Assembly: GCA_013298955.1 (NCBI GenBank)
Contig: JAAFJT010000004.1
Location: forward strand, 26,911 to 90,910
Direction of reading: 5' to 3'
Length of the DNA: 64,000 bases
DNA from: Chitinophagales bacterium
GTDB lineage: Bacteria > Bacteroidota > Bacteroidia > Chitinophagales > Saprospiraceae
Shown in pieces: positions 52,698-61,986 of this stretch (position 1 is the first letter of the stretch; every line of letters starts with the position of its first letter). Position numbers and translations under genes: made by a program. The notes beneath the pieces are model-generated. The model was given only the letters and a program-made list of their open reading frames with translations. It ran no database searches and was not told where the DNA came from.

Positions 52698-53459
52698 ATG
52701 AAATACTTTCTATTTTTAACCTCTTTTTGGAATGGCACTTTTGCACCCGCCGTTCTTGACACCAGTTCAAAACCACTATCCATCGAAATGATTGCTGTAG
52801 AAGGCGGTACGTTTTCGATGGGACAATCCGACCCACACATCGGTGGCAAAGGTGTGAGTCGAAATGAACAACCTGTGCGCACGATTGCTGTAAAATCTTT
52901 TTCCATCGGTAAGTACGAAGTGACGCAAGCGCAATGGAAAGCGGTTATGGCAGGTAAAAATCCGTCTAAATTTTCGAGTTGCGACAATTGCCCTGTGGAG
53001 CAGGTGACTTGGGAGGATGTCCAAACATTTCTTCAAGCACTCAATGCGCAAACGAGTCAAAAATATCGGTTGCCGACAGAGGCTGAATGGGAATACGCCG
53101 CAATCGGGGGCAAAAAAAGCAAAAATTTCAAATATAGTGGCAGCAATACCTTAGATGAAGTGGCTTGGCACAATGAAAATGCTCGCCGAAAAACCCATGA
53201 AGTAGGGGGCAAATTGCCCAATGAATTAGGTATTTTTGATATGTCAGGCAATGTTTGGGAGTGGTGTCAGGATTGGTATAGTTTCAGTTACAGCATCATG
53301 GATGCTGATAATCCGAAAGGTGCGACCACTGGCGATAGTCGGATTCAGCGCGGAAGTGGCTGGAATACCTTGCCTAAAACGGCTCGAATTACCTTTCGGG
53401 GCTATTTAGAACCCGCCCGACAAGGCAATTTTATCGGATTTCGGCTTGCACATGATTGA
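52698..53459 (+). CDS. formylglycine-generating-enzyme-like (SUMF1) protein
   Basis: A 253-residue exported protein with a hydrophobic N-terminus. The FGE/SUMF1 fold is clear: IAVEGGTFSMGQSD (about 32), FSIGKYEVTQAQWKAVM (about 70), PVEQVTWEDVQTFLQALNAQ, YRLPTEAEWEYAA (about 120), FDMSGNVWEWCQDWY (about 180), RGSGW and FIGFRLA at the end. In true FGE two Cys near the C-terminus bind copper; here I see no such pair in the RGSGW to GFR region, so it is more likely a structural or ligand-binding relative, as in GldK/PorK. Its role is unknown. Confidence 0.85.
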   Translation: MKYFLFLTSFWNGTFAPAVLDTSSKPLSIEMIAVEGGTFSMGQSDPHIGGKGVSRNEQPVRTIAVKSFSIGKYEVTQAQWKAVMAGKNPSKFSSCDNCPVEQVTWEDVQTFLQALNAQTSQKYRLPTEAEWEYAAIGGKKSKNFKYSGSNTLDEVAWHNENARRKTHEVGGKLPNELGIFDMSGNVWEWCQDWYSFSYSIMDADNPKGATTGDSRIQRGSGWNTLPKTARITFRGYLEPARQGNFIGFRLAHD

Positions 53460-53461
53460 AA

Positions 53462-53477
53462 TGTTCCACATGGAACA
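53462..53477. promoter_or_regulatory. parS-like palindrome TGTTCCACATGGAACA
   Basis: A perfect 16-bp palindrome of the same type as the seven-site set in this window. It lies two bases after the FGE-like stop codon and 1.25 kb before the DnaA-box field. Confidence 0.65.
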
Positions 53478-53597
53478 TAGGAATATCCAATTCACCAAGT
53501 GAAACTACAGAATAGGTTTCCGAAACCTACGCTCTCTTTCATCTGCTATATTTACCGTGACTTGATACATATCATTTAATGTATTAAATTAAAAAAT

Positions 53598-53952
53598 AGC
53601 CATTTCCGCTTTGGAAAATTTTTGAAATAGGATGCGTATGATTTCAAGGAATTGAAGGAATTTTTCAGTTGAAAAGCACCAATCGCAACTCAAAATATCC
53701 TTTTTATTCTTCAAATCATACGCATCCTATTTCAAAAATTTTCAAATTTGAAGGAATTTTTCAGTTGAAAAGCACCAATCGCAACTCAAAATATCCTTTT
53801 TATTCTTCAAATCATAAGCATCCTATTTCAAAAATTTTCAAGGAATTGAAGGAATTTTTCAGTTGAAAAGCACCAATCGCAACTCAAAATATCCTTTTTA
53901 TTCTTCAAATCATAAGCATCCTATTTCAACAATTTTCAAAACGGAAATGGCT
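53598..53952. repeat. palindrome element with three internal ~97-bp tandem units
   Basis: The outer ends AGCCATTTCCGCTTTGG (53598) and a near complement ending GGAAATGGCT (53952) are those of the long-palindrome family. Inside, a unit starting GAAGGAATTTTTCAG begins at 53654, 53750 and 53848 (96- and 98-bp periods), each containing AGCACCAATCGCAACTC and ATCATAAGCATCCTATTTC. It appears that one arm of a palindrome was amplified in tandem. A repetitive reading frame through it is not a gene. Confidence 0.85.
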
Positions 53953-53962
53953 GATTAAAAAA

Positions 53963-54631
53963 TTATATTACCATAACAGATTGATTATCAATCATATCTA
54001 ACAATTCTCCTAATATCATCGCCGTCGCGCCCCACACTTTTTTTCCACACACATCATAATACGGCACTGCGGGCAAAGTAAATCGCTCCGAAATCCAAAT
54101 TTCCGTTATTTTCAAATTATCAGGATTTTTCAAAAAGCTTAATGGCACTTCATAAATGGTTTTGACCTCCGAAGGTTGCGGCTTCCAATCAAAAGGCGCG
54201 GCAGACCATGCCAGATAAGGAAAAACTTGATATTTACTAACTGGTATATATAAATCGCTCATCTGCCCAATTAAATGCACTTTTGAAATATCTATATGTA
54301 CTTCTTCATGAGCTTCACGCAATGCACATTGCCACATGCCGTTAGGCAACGCGCCGTCACTTACCTGATAGCCGCCGCCGGGAAAGCTCATTTGCCCACT
54401 GTGTTTGTCGCCAATGTGCAAGGCGCGTTCTGTTAAAACCAAATGCCATTCTGTGCCAATACTTGTTTTTTTAGGAAAAAGCAAGACTAAAACACTGGCT
54501 TTGCGAGCATTTTCATCGGGCAAGGCTTCCAAAGCCCGCAAGGGATGCGCTTTTTTAAGGTGCGCTTTCTTGCCCGGTAATGGCTTCTCAAATTGCTTGC
54601 TTAAAGTAGTGATGAATAATGGGGTTTTCAT
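53963..54631 (-). CDS. Nudix hydrolase, CoA pyrophosphatase-like
   Basis: A 222-residue protein. KKTSIGTEWHLVLTERALHIGDKHSGQMSFPGGGY and the Nudix box core ALREAHEEVHID (about 108-119), containing REAHEE, match the NudL/CoA-diphosphatase branch, in which SGQ-SFPGG precedes the box. The box is modified upstream (GALPNGMWQ). The enzyme would hydrolyse CoA or a related nucleoside diphosphate derivative. It lies between repeat elements and the DnaA-box region. Confidence 0.85.
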   Translation of the reverse strand: MKTPLFITTLSKQFEKPLPGKKAHLKKAHPLRALEALPDENARKASVLVLLFPKKTSIGTEWHLVLTERALHIGDKHSGQMSFPGGGYQVSDGALPNGMWQCALREAHEEVHIDISKVHLIGQMSDLYIPVSKYQVFPYLAWSAAPFDWKPQPSEVKTIYEVPLSFLKNPDNLKITEIWISERFTLPAVPYYDVCGKKVWGATAMILGELLDMIDNQSVMVI

Positions 54632-54657
54632 TAAAAATAATTTATATATAAATCGAC

Positions 54658-54697
54658 AACGACGTTTGGAGGGTTTAAACCCTTACAAACGTTATAC
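54658..54697. repeat. partial MITE-like hairpin
   Basis: AATCGACAACGACGTTTGG and AAACCCTTACAAACGTTATACT correspond to the left end and hairpin of the MITE-like family, with a mutated arm and no right terminal repeat. Confidence 0.5.
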
Positions 54698-54729
54698 TAC
54701 CCACTGTGTGTTTTTTTAAAACACAAAAG

Positions 54730-56160
54730 TTATCCACATTTTTGTCTAAAAACGTGGATAATTTTTAGGTTTTTTAAAAAATAAGGTCGAAATCCACATT
54801 CAGTACCTGCAAATGTGGATAACTTTTAGATTTGGCTTTTTTGGATTCATTTGAGCCTGTCGATTATCACTAAAAATCCAATGAATCGCCCAAAAGCCAA
54901 GTCTAAGAGACTGCAAAATTAACCTTTTGCCCATTACAAAAAGACAAAAGTTATCCACAAATTAAGAAAATATTGAATTGTGGATAATAAGCCCATTTGT
55001 GGATAAAATAAGCGGCTTAAAATGCGTTTTCAACAAACTTATCCACACTTTGCGAAAACAGCCTTAAAAACGTGAATAAATCGCGGTATTTTAAAATTTT
55101 TAAAACAGTCTTTTATCCATATTTGCGTTTTTTGTGGATAACTTTTTTTTTAAAAAAAAATGCTTCCTAAAACTTATCCACATCGCATCGAAAAAAGGTT
55201 GATTTTTTTGTAAAATTTATCTATATCGCACTTTCCTGTGGATAAAAGTTTTTTTGACGGGTTTTTCAAAGAAAGTTATCCACATTTTTGTTGTTTTTGC
55301 ATCGAAAATTAAAAAACTTAAAAAATGTTATCCACATTTGCTGCCTTTTTCGATTGAAAAATTTAGAAGGGTAAAAAGTTATGCACATTTGGTTCGAGTT
55401 ATCCACAAATGGATGTGGATAACTCTATTTGGTGTGTGTATAACTTTCGCGGCTTTTTAAAACCGTAACGGATTCCGCCACCTTTTTGAAAAATGATTTT
55501 TTTGTAAAAAAATCATTTTTCAAAAAGGCGGCGGAATATTTCCCTACTTATTTGGGACTTACAATTTAAAGCTAAACGATGATACATATAAGTTTTTTAA
55601 CTTATTGATAAAATATTAATTTGTGTATAAATTTTTTGTTTTAAATTTAAAAAAATTTTGTTAAATTTAGTTAACCATGTTAATGATGATGAGTTTTTGT
55701 TTTAAATTTAAATTTAAGAAAAAATCGGTCATTATAAGCAATGTGGATAACATAGCTCTTACATGCTCAAAAAATGAGTTATCCACATACGAATGTGGAT
55801 AACTTTGATAGTTATCAACATTGCTGTTTTTTTGGAAGTATTGATAATCATCGAATTATACATAGTTATCCACATTTTCAGGTTTTTGTCGGATTAAAAA
55901 AAACATTAATCCCACAATGTGGATAACTCACTTTTTAATGTGGATAACTCACTTTTTAATGTGGATAACTCACATTTCAATGTGGATAACTTTCAAAGTT
56001 ATCCACATTGAAAAAGTTATCCACATTGAAATTGTTTTAAATGTGGATAACTCACTAGTTATCCACATAGTTATCCACATTGGTATGTGGATAACTTTTT
56101 GACCTAAATCGATGACAATCAATGAATTACATCATATTACGAAAAAGTCGCTGTGGATAA
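54730..56160. other. DnaA-box field: candidate replication origin (oriC) or DnaA-titration locus
   Basis: In this gene-free region I count 28 exact DnaA boxes (TTATCCACA or TGTGGATAA), starting at 54730, 54814, 54951, 54979, 54998, 55039, 55133, 55174, 55237, 55276, 55328, 55399, 55414, 55742, 55779, 55794, 55866, 55918, 55939, 55960, 55981, 55999, 56017, 56042, 56059, 56071, 56086 and 56152, plus several one-mismatch copies. From 55918 to 56094 spacing is often 18-21 bases, about two helical turns. Very AT-rich stretches (55560-55735 and 56165-56280) could be unwinding elements. No dnaA, dnaN or rpmH is near, which is common in Bacteroidota. Confidence 0.8.
55472..55537. repeat. 32-bp-arm hairpin inside the DnaA-box field
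   Basis: An arm starting ATTCCGCCACCTTTTTGAAA is followed after a two-base loop by its complement with one mismatch. It falls in the 320-base gap between the two box clusters and beside the AT-rich part. Confidence 0.75.
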
Positions 56161-56611
56161 CTTTTTAACAAAATGTATTAAGTTTTCTACAAAATATTTA
56201 TAACAAAGCAATTTCGGAACAAAATTTGTTATAAACACACAATTATTTGTTTATAACAAATCAATTACAAAAAAATAAGGTGTTTAAATGGGAAATAAAA
56301 AACGCTGATTAGACCGATTTTCAGGTCTTTTTCAGGTCTTTTTGGGGTCTTTTTTATTGGATGAGAGGAGGGTATATTGTGATAGAATTTGATTTGGACA
56401 AATAGCATATTATCACAATATTAAATCTAAAAAATACAAATTTCCCTAATAAAAAAAGAAAAAAGTTAAAAAAAACCGATAAAAATTTGCTATTATCAAA
56501 AAACAACTTATCTTGCAACCAGATTTGTTGTTGCGGCACCTCTGTAAAAACAAACCCAACTTCAAATCTGCGTTAAACCAATTTTTCGACACAACCAAAT
56601 CGTTTTTGACA
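56161..56611. other. AT-rich flank of the DnaA-box field
   Basis: Very AT-rich, with repeated TTATAACAAA / TTTGTTATAA motifs (56190-56270) and a run of GGTCTTTTT repeats at 56325-56352 that resembles a terminator. No gene. The promoter of the DoxX gene should be near its right end. Confidence 0.5.
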
Positions 56612-56983
56612 ATGAATCAGTTAACTTCTTTAGGAAAGTACATTTTCCTTGTTCCGTTTTTCTTTTCGGGCGTTAGTCACTTGATGGGCGCGGATGGCAT
56701 GACAGGTGCAGTTCCTTCGTTTTTACCGGGTGGTGTTTTGTGGGTTTATTTGACAGGTGCGGCGATGTTAGCGTTTGTTATTGCCACGTTCATCGGCAAA
56801 TTTGACAAATTGGCTGCTGTTTTATTAGGCATCTTGATGCTGGTTTTTGCATTTGCAGTACATTTGCCACAACAAGGCTCAAATCCAATGTGGATGGTGG
56901 GCTTTTTGAAAGACCTTGGCTTGGCAGGTGGTGCATTTATGATGGCGGACAAATATAGCCGCGACAATTCCATCATCGGATAA
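56612..56983 (+). CDS. DoxX family membrane protein
   Basis: A 123-residue protein from the ATG at 56612 (MNQLTSLGKYIFLVPFF). Four hydrophobic helices and the pattern FFFSGVSHLMG, GVLWVYLTGAAMLAFVIATF, LAAVLLGILMLVFAFAVHLP and LKDLGLAGGAFMMA fit DoxX/DoxD-like proteins, small membrane proteins whose members are linked to quinol or thiol redox reactions. The longer open frame from 56513 lacks membrane character in its extra residues. Function here is unknown. Confidence 0.8.
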   Translation: MNQLTSLGKYIFLVPFFFSGVSHLMGADGMTGAVPSFLPGGVLWVYLTGAAMLAFVIATFIGKFDKLAAVLLGILMLVFAFAVHLPQQGSNPMWMVGFLKDLGLAGGAFMMADKYSRDNSIIG

Positions 56984-57091
56984 TTTGTTGGATTAGGAAT
57001 CCTTGAAAGGCATGCAACTGTAAAAAGGTTGGATGCCTTTCGTTTTTGAAAGCCAACTCCCGCCTGCGGTGTTTACGGTGTCCGATTTCGG

Positions 57092-57117
57092 GGCGGCGTA
57101 TCCGCCCTCTTTTTAGC
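57092..57117 (+). terminator. intrinsic terminator GGGCGG-CGTAT-CCGCCC
   Basis: A GC-rich 6-bp stem followed by T5, about 110 bases after the DoxX stop. It is the most GC-rich hairpin of the region. A preceding inverted match (CATGCAACTGTAAAAAGGTT) is weak. Confidence 0.6.
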
Positions 57118-57134
57118 TTTTCCGCAGTTGTCAG

Positions 57135-57264
57135 TAAGTGGTTAATGTTAAAGAATCGACAACAACGTTTGGAGGGTTTCAAACCCTCTAAACGTTATAC
57201 TACCTTGAAAATCAACCTTTTAGTCAGCATTCTTTTGAGTCTATTCTTTAACTGCAACTACTTA
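57135..57264. mobile_element. MITE-like element copy C (about 130 bp)
   Basis: Left end TAAGTGGTTAATGTTAAAGA, ATCGACAACAAC, hairpin arms GTTTGGAGGG / CCCTCTAAAC, TTGAAAATCAACC, and a right end TTCTTTAACTGCAACTACTTA that is the inverted copy of the left. Non-coding. Confidence 0.7.
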
Positions 57265-57400
57265 TTTTTTTATTCTAAAACTTTTGGCACGATATTTTTA
57301 CCCGATTTAGTGCAGAATCGCAATTTTTAAAAAAACTATATCCAGAATAAAACTTTTAAAAATACCAAAACGTGGCTAAAAAACATTGCTATTAACCCGC

Positions 57401-57408
57401 TACCTTTG
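57401..57408 (+). promoter_or_regulatory. -7 box TACCTTTG
   Basis: Matches TAnnTTTG 112 bases before the outer-membrane protein gene; no good TTTG at -33. The spacer 57265-57519 shows nothing else. Confidence 0.35.
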
Positions 57409-57519
57409 CCCCCGATTTAACAGGTGTTGCACCTGTGTTTAAAATCCACTTTCATTTATAACAACTATGGGAAAACGGCTCTTCAGCTGACTTTCTAATT
57501 TTTCAAAAAGACCTATTTT

Positions 57520-58383
57520 ATGAATTATCGGAACTTTTGTTTTGCGGTAATACTTCATTGTATTGCCCAAAACACAAATGCACAAGTCAATCAAAATCAA
57601 CAGAATCAGCGCAATGCAGACCAACAAATTGCCAAATTTAGATTAGATTCGTTGGATTACAAGATTAGTCAATCTTCTCAATTGTTGGCTTCTGTGGATT
57701 ACCTCAATCAAGTCGTCTATTCAGGGCGTGATTATGGAATCAAACAATTTGGACTCTCGCCAGGGGTTTCCTATCGCCATCATTCTGGTTTTTGGGTGTC
57801 TGCTTTGGGCTATTATTTCAGTGGCATCCCGCAAAAATGGGGGAAAGCGGATGCGGTAGTCGGTTATGCGACTCGCTTGGACGATCACTTGAGTGCGTCT
57901 TTTTCGTATGCCAAATGGTTCTACTTTGGCAAGAGCGCGTCCGAATTGAAATACACTTTTGACCACTTTTTATCCACTTTTTGGACGATTGATATGGGCT
58001 GGTTTGGGCTTTCGCCGCAGGCTTATTACATGATTGGCAAAAGCGAAAATGTAACTCAAATCGCTTTGACTGCTTCTAAATACTTTGAATTTAAACACTT
58101 TATAAATAACACAGATAAAATTATGATTAACCCAAGCATGACTGCCATGCTTTCGACCAAATCCAAAACGCAGGTGGGCAGTGACCTTTCAAGTGGGAAA
58201 ATTTTACATATTATCAGTTACGATTTGAATATACCCATTACATATCGGCGCGTAGGCAAATTTGATATTACACCCAGTTTTAATTTCACGATACCTGTGA
58301 ATTTCGGACCCTATGATGGGACGCATACCAAACCTTTTTTTTATATGAGTGTCAATGCCAAGTATCTTTTATGGCGTAATTAG
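57520..58383 (+). CDS. outer-membrane beta-barrel protein, unknown
   Basis: A 287-residue exported protein (signal to about residue 21, NTNAQ). A Gln/Asn-rich linker (VNQNQQNQRNADQQ) leads to a barrel-like part with alternating hydrophobic residues and a final aromatic strand (FFYMSVNAKYLLWRN). No known family. It is followed after 89 bases, which include a hairpin, by the large fusion glycosyltransferase gene on the same strand; a link to polysaccharide export is possible but unproven. Confidence 0.65.
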   Translation: MNYRNFCFAVILHCIAQNTNAQVNQNQQNQRNADQQIAKFRLDSLDYKISQSSQLLASVDYLNQVVYSGRDYGIKQFGLSPGVSYRHHSGFWVSALGYYFSGIPQKWGKADAVVGYATRLDDHLSASFSYAKWFYFGKSASELKYTFDHFLSTFWTIDMGWFGLSPQAYYMIGKSENVTQIALTASKYFEFKHFINNTDKIMINPSMTAMLSTKSKTQVGSDLSSGKILHIISYDLNIPITYRRVGKFDITPSFNFTIPVNFGPYDGTHTKPFFYMSVNAKYLLWRN

Positions 58384-58393
58384 ATGGATACAT

Positions 58394-58422
58394 CGTTTGG
58401 AGGGTTTCAAACCCTCCAAACG
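58394..58422. repeat. MITE-type hairpin alone
   Basis: CGTTTGGAGGG and CCCTCCAAACG around TTTCAAA, without MITE ends. It could be a terminator of the preceding gene or a MITE relic. Confidence 0.6.
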
Positions 58423-58472
58423 GTTGATAATCACCCCTTTTTTTTTAAAAATGAAACTTATAAGGTTTAACC

Positions 58473-61400
58473 ATGAGTAAAGATATACAAATTTTCACCG
58501 CATTTTCCCCAAAGCGGTGGCAAACGGTTCGAGCTGTTTTTGGCGTTTTTGTGGGGGTCTTGGCATTGGGTTTTATCGTTTTTTTGATTTCGGTGATTTA
58601 CCCAAATCGACCGATTTTTCCCAAATCGTTTCAAAAATTGGAAACGGATGAAGCCACTCTATTCAATGATACGACGTTAATTCATTTTAAAAATCCTAAA
58701 ATCAATGGTTTTGGAAGCCGTTTGACGAAAGCTAATTTGCCGCCGTTGAGTCCGCGCGAGCCGATTCCGCATGATAAACAGATTCGAGCCGCCTTTTTTG
58801 ACACTGATAGGAATGAATCCATGTCGTCTTTGCGCGATAATGTCGATAAACTCAATATGGTGATGCCCGATTGGTTGAAACTCGCTCCCACAGGCGATTC
58901 GGCAATGTTGGAAATTGGACATATGGCGAGTTTGGATTTATTGATGAAGCATCGCAAAGTTGCGGTAGTGCCGCAATTGGTGGTGGATGATTATAACGCG
59001 CCTTTTTGGGCATTGTTAAACGACCCTGCCCGCAGTGCGATTTTCATTGAAAGTATGGTTCAAATCTTGAAAAAACGTGGTTTTCAAGGCGTTTGTATGG
59101 ATTATCGTCCGAATGATGCGCAAGCAATCATTGTTAAAAATTTTCATCCAACATTATTTAAAATATTGAATGCTAATGGTTTACAAGTGACTCAAACCTT
59201 ATATCCAAAACAGGAAGATTTGACAGGTTTGGCAGAAACCAATGATAATATTTTTTATATGCCTGTGGATGAAAATTATGAAATGGCAGGCTCCGTAGCA
59301 GGACAAAAATGGTTGGAAGCCATGATGGAAAAAGTGGCAAATACAATTCCAAGTGATAAATTGATACTTTCCACTGCAACGTATGGTTATGATTGGGGCA
59401 ATAAAAAGGGCAATCCGATGATAGTCGGTTTCCAACAAGCGATTTCGATTGCGGCGGAGGCAGGTGCTAAAATCGTATTTGATAATGATAATTATAATTT
59501 GAGTTTTAATTATTCGGATGCGAATAAAGAGCCGCACCGCGTTTTTTTCACAGACGCAGCGACTAATTTCAATGCCATTCGAGCAGCTCAAAATATGGCT
59601 TGGCGCGGTGCAGCGTTGACGCACTTGGGATTTGAAGACAATCGCGTTTGGAATTTTTATCATAAAGATTTGAGTGTCAATGGTTTGACCACAGAATTAT
59701 TTGATTTTAATAAAAACATTCCTGCTTTAAAAAATGATAGGGTCAATTTCATTGGTGCGGGCGAGGTGTTAGATGTGATTAGTCAGCCGACCGATGGCAA
59801 GGTCACGACAACCTATGATGCCAAACAACATTTGGTTTTAGAGGAAAATTATGAAGTATTGCCTGCTGCCTACGTGATTCGGCGGAATGGTGTTTTGGGC
59901 GATAAAAAAATTGTGTTGACTTTTGATGATGGACCCGACCCTGAATATACGCCTGATATTTTAGATATTCTAAAAAAAGAAAATGTGCCAGCGACGTTTT
60001 TTATGATGGGCAAACTCATCAAAGAAAATAGCAGTTTAGTGAAAAGAGTGTATGATGAAGGGCATGAGATTGGAAATCATACGTTTTCACATCCGAATTT
60101 AAATAATGTAACGGCACTTAAAGCCAATTTGGAGTTGGATTACACGCGGCGAGCGATTGAAAGTGTGACGGGACATAGTACGATTTTGTTCCGCGCTCCT
60201 TACACGTATAATAACTCGCCTGATTCGTTGAATGAATTGATGCCGTTTTTATTGGCGCGCAAACACAATTATTTGTCGGTTGGTGAATCCATTGACCCAA
60301 GAGATTGGCAACCCGATGTGACCACCGAGCAGATTTTGGAGCGTTTGGAGGCGCAAAAAACGCATGGTAATATTGTGTTGCTCCATGACGCGGGCGGAAA
60401 ACGCGAAGCAACGGTTAAAGCATTGCCACAAATTATTGCTTTTTATAAAAAACAAGGGTTTACGTTTATTACGACTGCACAATTATTGGGCAAAAAACGA
60501 GAAGAGGTGATGCCGCCTGTTCTGGGCAATCAAGCGGTGATTGGGCAGACGGATAAATATATGTCGAGTGTTATTTTTAGTATCAATAAATGGTTGTCGG
60601 GACTTTTTTATTGGGCGATTTGGTTGAGTATGGTGCGGATTGTGTTTGTGGCGACGTTAGCTTGTGTCCAAAAATACCGCGAAAGGCATTATAAAACAAT
60701 GCTTTATACACCGCCTGTGAGCATTATCGTCCCCGCTTACAATGAAGAAATGGGTGCGATTGATAGTGTGAATAGTTTATTAAATCAAGATTATCCTGAA
60801 TATGAAATCATGTTTGTGGATGATGGTTCCAAAGATAGCACGTTTGCGAAAGTGAAAGCGGCGTTTGCACACGATTCCCGCGTAAGCGTCAATACAAAAC
60901 CGAATGGTGGAAAAGCGTCTGCGTTGAATTATGGGATTGCGCGTGCCAAACATCATTTTGTAGTTTGCATCGATGCCGATACACAATTAGACCCGCAAGC
61001 CTTGCGCGAGATTGTGAAACCGTTTTATGAGTCGAAAGTGGCGGCAGTTGCGGGCAATGTTTATGTTGGAAATCAAATCAATGTGTTGACCAAATGGCAA
61101 GCGATTGAATATACGACAGCTCAAAATTTCGACCGTTTGGCGTTCAATGTCTTGAATTGTATCACAGTGGTTCCGGGCGCGATTGGCGCGTTTCGCAAAG
61201 AAGTGATTTTGGAAGTAGGCGGTTTTACGACCGATACGTTGGCGGAAGATTGCGATTTGACCATGCGGATTATCAAAAAAGGCTATTTGGTGGGTCAAAA
61301 CAATGCTTCTATAGCGATTACAGAAGCTCCAGAATCATTTGAACAGTTTAAAAAACAACGTTTTCGGTGGTGTTTTGGGGTAATGCAAGCGTTTTGGAAA

Positions 61401-61838
61401 AATAGAGATGCGTTATTCAAGCCGCGATATGGTGGTTTGGCATGGGTTGCCTTACCCAATATTTTAATATTTCAAATGTTTTTGCCTTTGTTCGCGCCGA
61501 TAGCCGATTTATTGTTGATAGCGGCATTGATAACAGGGGCGAGTAGTCAGATATTTTGGTTTTATATAGGATTTATGATGATAGATTTGTCGTGTGCGAT
61601 TTTAGCCTATACGTTTGATGGCGAAATCAATTGGGCAACCTTGAAAAAAATGGAAACTTGGCGCAATTGGCGCAAATGGAAATTCTGGTTAGTGATGTTG
61701 ATGTTCCCACAACGCATTGTATATCGACCGATTATGTATATCATTTTATTTAAATCTTATATCAAAGCGTTTAAAGGAGAATTAATGGGTTGGGGCGTAT
61801 TGCAACGCACAGGCACCGTGAAAATGCAAGCAACCTAA
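58473..61838 (+). CDS. GH18-like / polysaccharide deacetylase / GT2 fusion protein
   Basis: An 1121-residue membrane protein. After an N-terminal helix (17-41) comes a GH18-chitinase-like barrel (about 85-440; FQGVCMDYRPNDAQ, LSTATYGYDWG, AWRGAALTHLGFEDN). Next is a NodB polysaccharide deacetylase (about 478-690) with the metal site D485-D486 in TFDDGPDP and H536, H540 in GNHTFSHPN, then a membrane helix and a family 2 glycosyltransferase (about 745-1090) with VDDGSKDS (D783-D784), DADTQLDP, ED (925-926) and QRFRW (962-966). It likely makes, N-deacetylates and trims a beta-linked amino-polysaccharide, combining roles split between PgaB and PgaC elsewhere. Confidence 0.9.
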   Translation: MSKDIQIFTAFSPKRWQTVRAVFGVFVGVLALGFIVFLISVIYPNRPIFPKSFQKLETDEATLFNDTTLIHFKNPKINGFGSRLTKANLPPLSPREPIPHDKQIRAAFFDTDRNESMSSLRDNVDKLNMVMPDWLKLAPTGDSAMLEIGHMASLDLLMKHRKVAVVPQLVVDDYNAPFWALLNDPARSAIFIESMVQILKKRGFQGVCMDYRPNDAQAIIVKNFHPTLFKILNANGLQVTQTLYPKQEDLTGLAETNDNIFYMPVDENYEMAGSVAGQKWLEAMMEKVANTIPSDKLILSTATYGYDWGNKKGNPMIVGFQQAISIAAEAGAKIVFDNDNYNLSFNYSDANKEPHRVFFTDAATNFNAIRAAQNMAWRGAALTHLGFEDNRVWNFYHKDLSVNGLTTELFDFNKNIPALKNDRVNFIGAGEVLDVISQPTDGKVTTTYDAKQHLVLEENYEVLPAAYVIRRNGVLGDKKIVLTFDDGPDPEYTPDILDILKKENVPATFFMMGKLIKENSSLVKRVYDEGHEIGNHTFSHPNLNNVTALKANLELDYTRRAIESVTGHSTILFRAPYTYNNSPDSLNELMPFLLARKHNYLSVGESIDPRDWQPDVTTEQILERLEAQKTHGNIVLLHDAGGKREATVKALPQIIAFYKKQGFTFITTAQLLGKKREEVMPPVLGNQAVIGQTDKYMSSVIFSINKWLSGLFYWAIWLSMVRIVFVATLACVQKYRERHYKTMLYTPPVSIIVPAYNEEMGAIDSVNSLLNQDYPEYEIMFVDDGSKDSTFAKVKAAFAHDSRVSVNTKPNGGKASALNYGIARAKHHFVVCIDADTQLDPQALREIVKPFYESKVAAVAGNVYVGNQINVLTKWQAIEYTTAQNFDRLAFNVLNCITVVPGAIGAFRKEVILEVGGFTTDTLAEDCDLTMRIIKKGYLVGQNNASIAITEAPESFEQFKKQRFRWCFGVMQAFWKNRDALFKPRYGGLAWVALPNILIFQMFLPLFAPIADLLLIAALITGASSQIFWFYIGFMMIDLSCAILAYTFDGEINWATLKKMETWRNWRKWKFWLVMLMFPQRIVYRPIMYIILFKSYIKAFKGELMGWGVLQRTGTVKMQAT

Positions 61839-61986
61839 CCATTCTAAAATATTATAGAGTGAGTAAAAAGGTCTTTTGTTACATCGATGGGGTGGTTTCG
61901 GTATCGAGACCACCTTATTGTTTTCTGTTGAATCACCTTATAATTCGTGCTTTTGTTCGTAAAACTGAATGAGCTATCGCCATTTT

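Noticed and set aside
53669..53866. 65-codon open frame in the palindrome element
   Set aside because: It follows the ~97-bp tandem units of a non-coding repeat.
55254..56102. Open frames of 61-68 codons in the DnaA-box field (one with MWITHFLMWITHF repeats)
   Set aside because: They are translations of repeated DnaA boxes (ATGTGGATAAC gives MWIT), with no other coding features.
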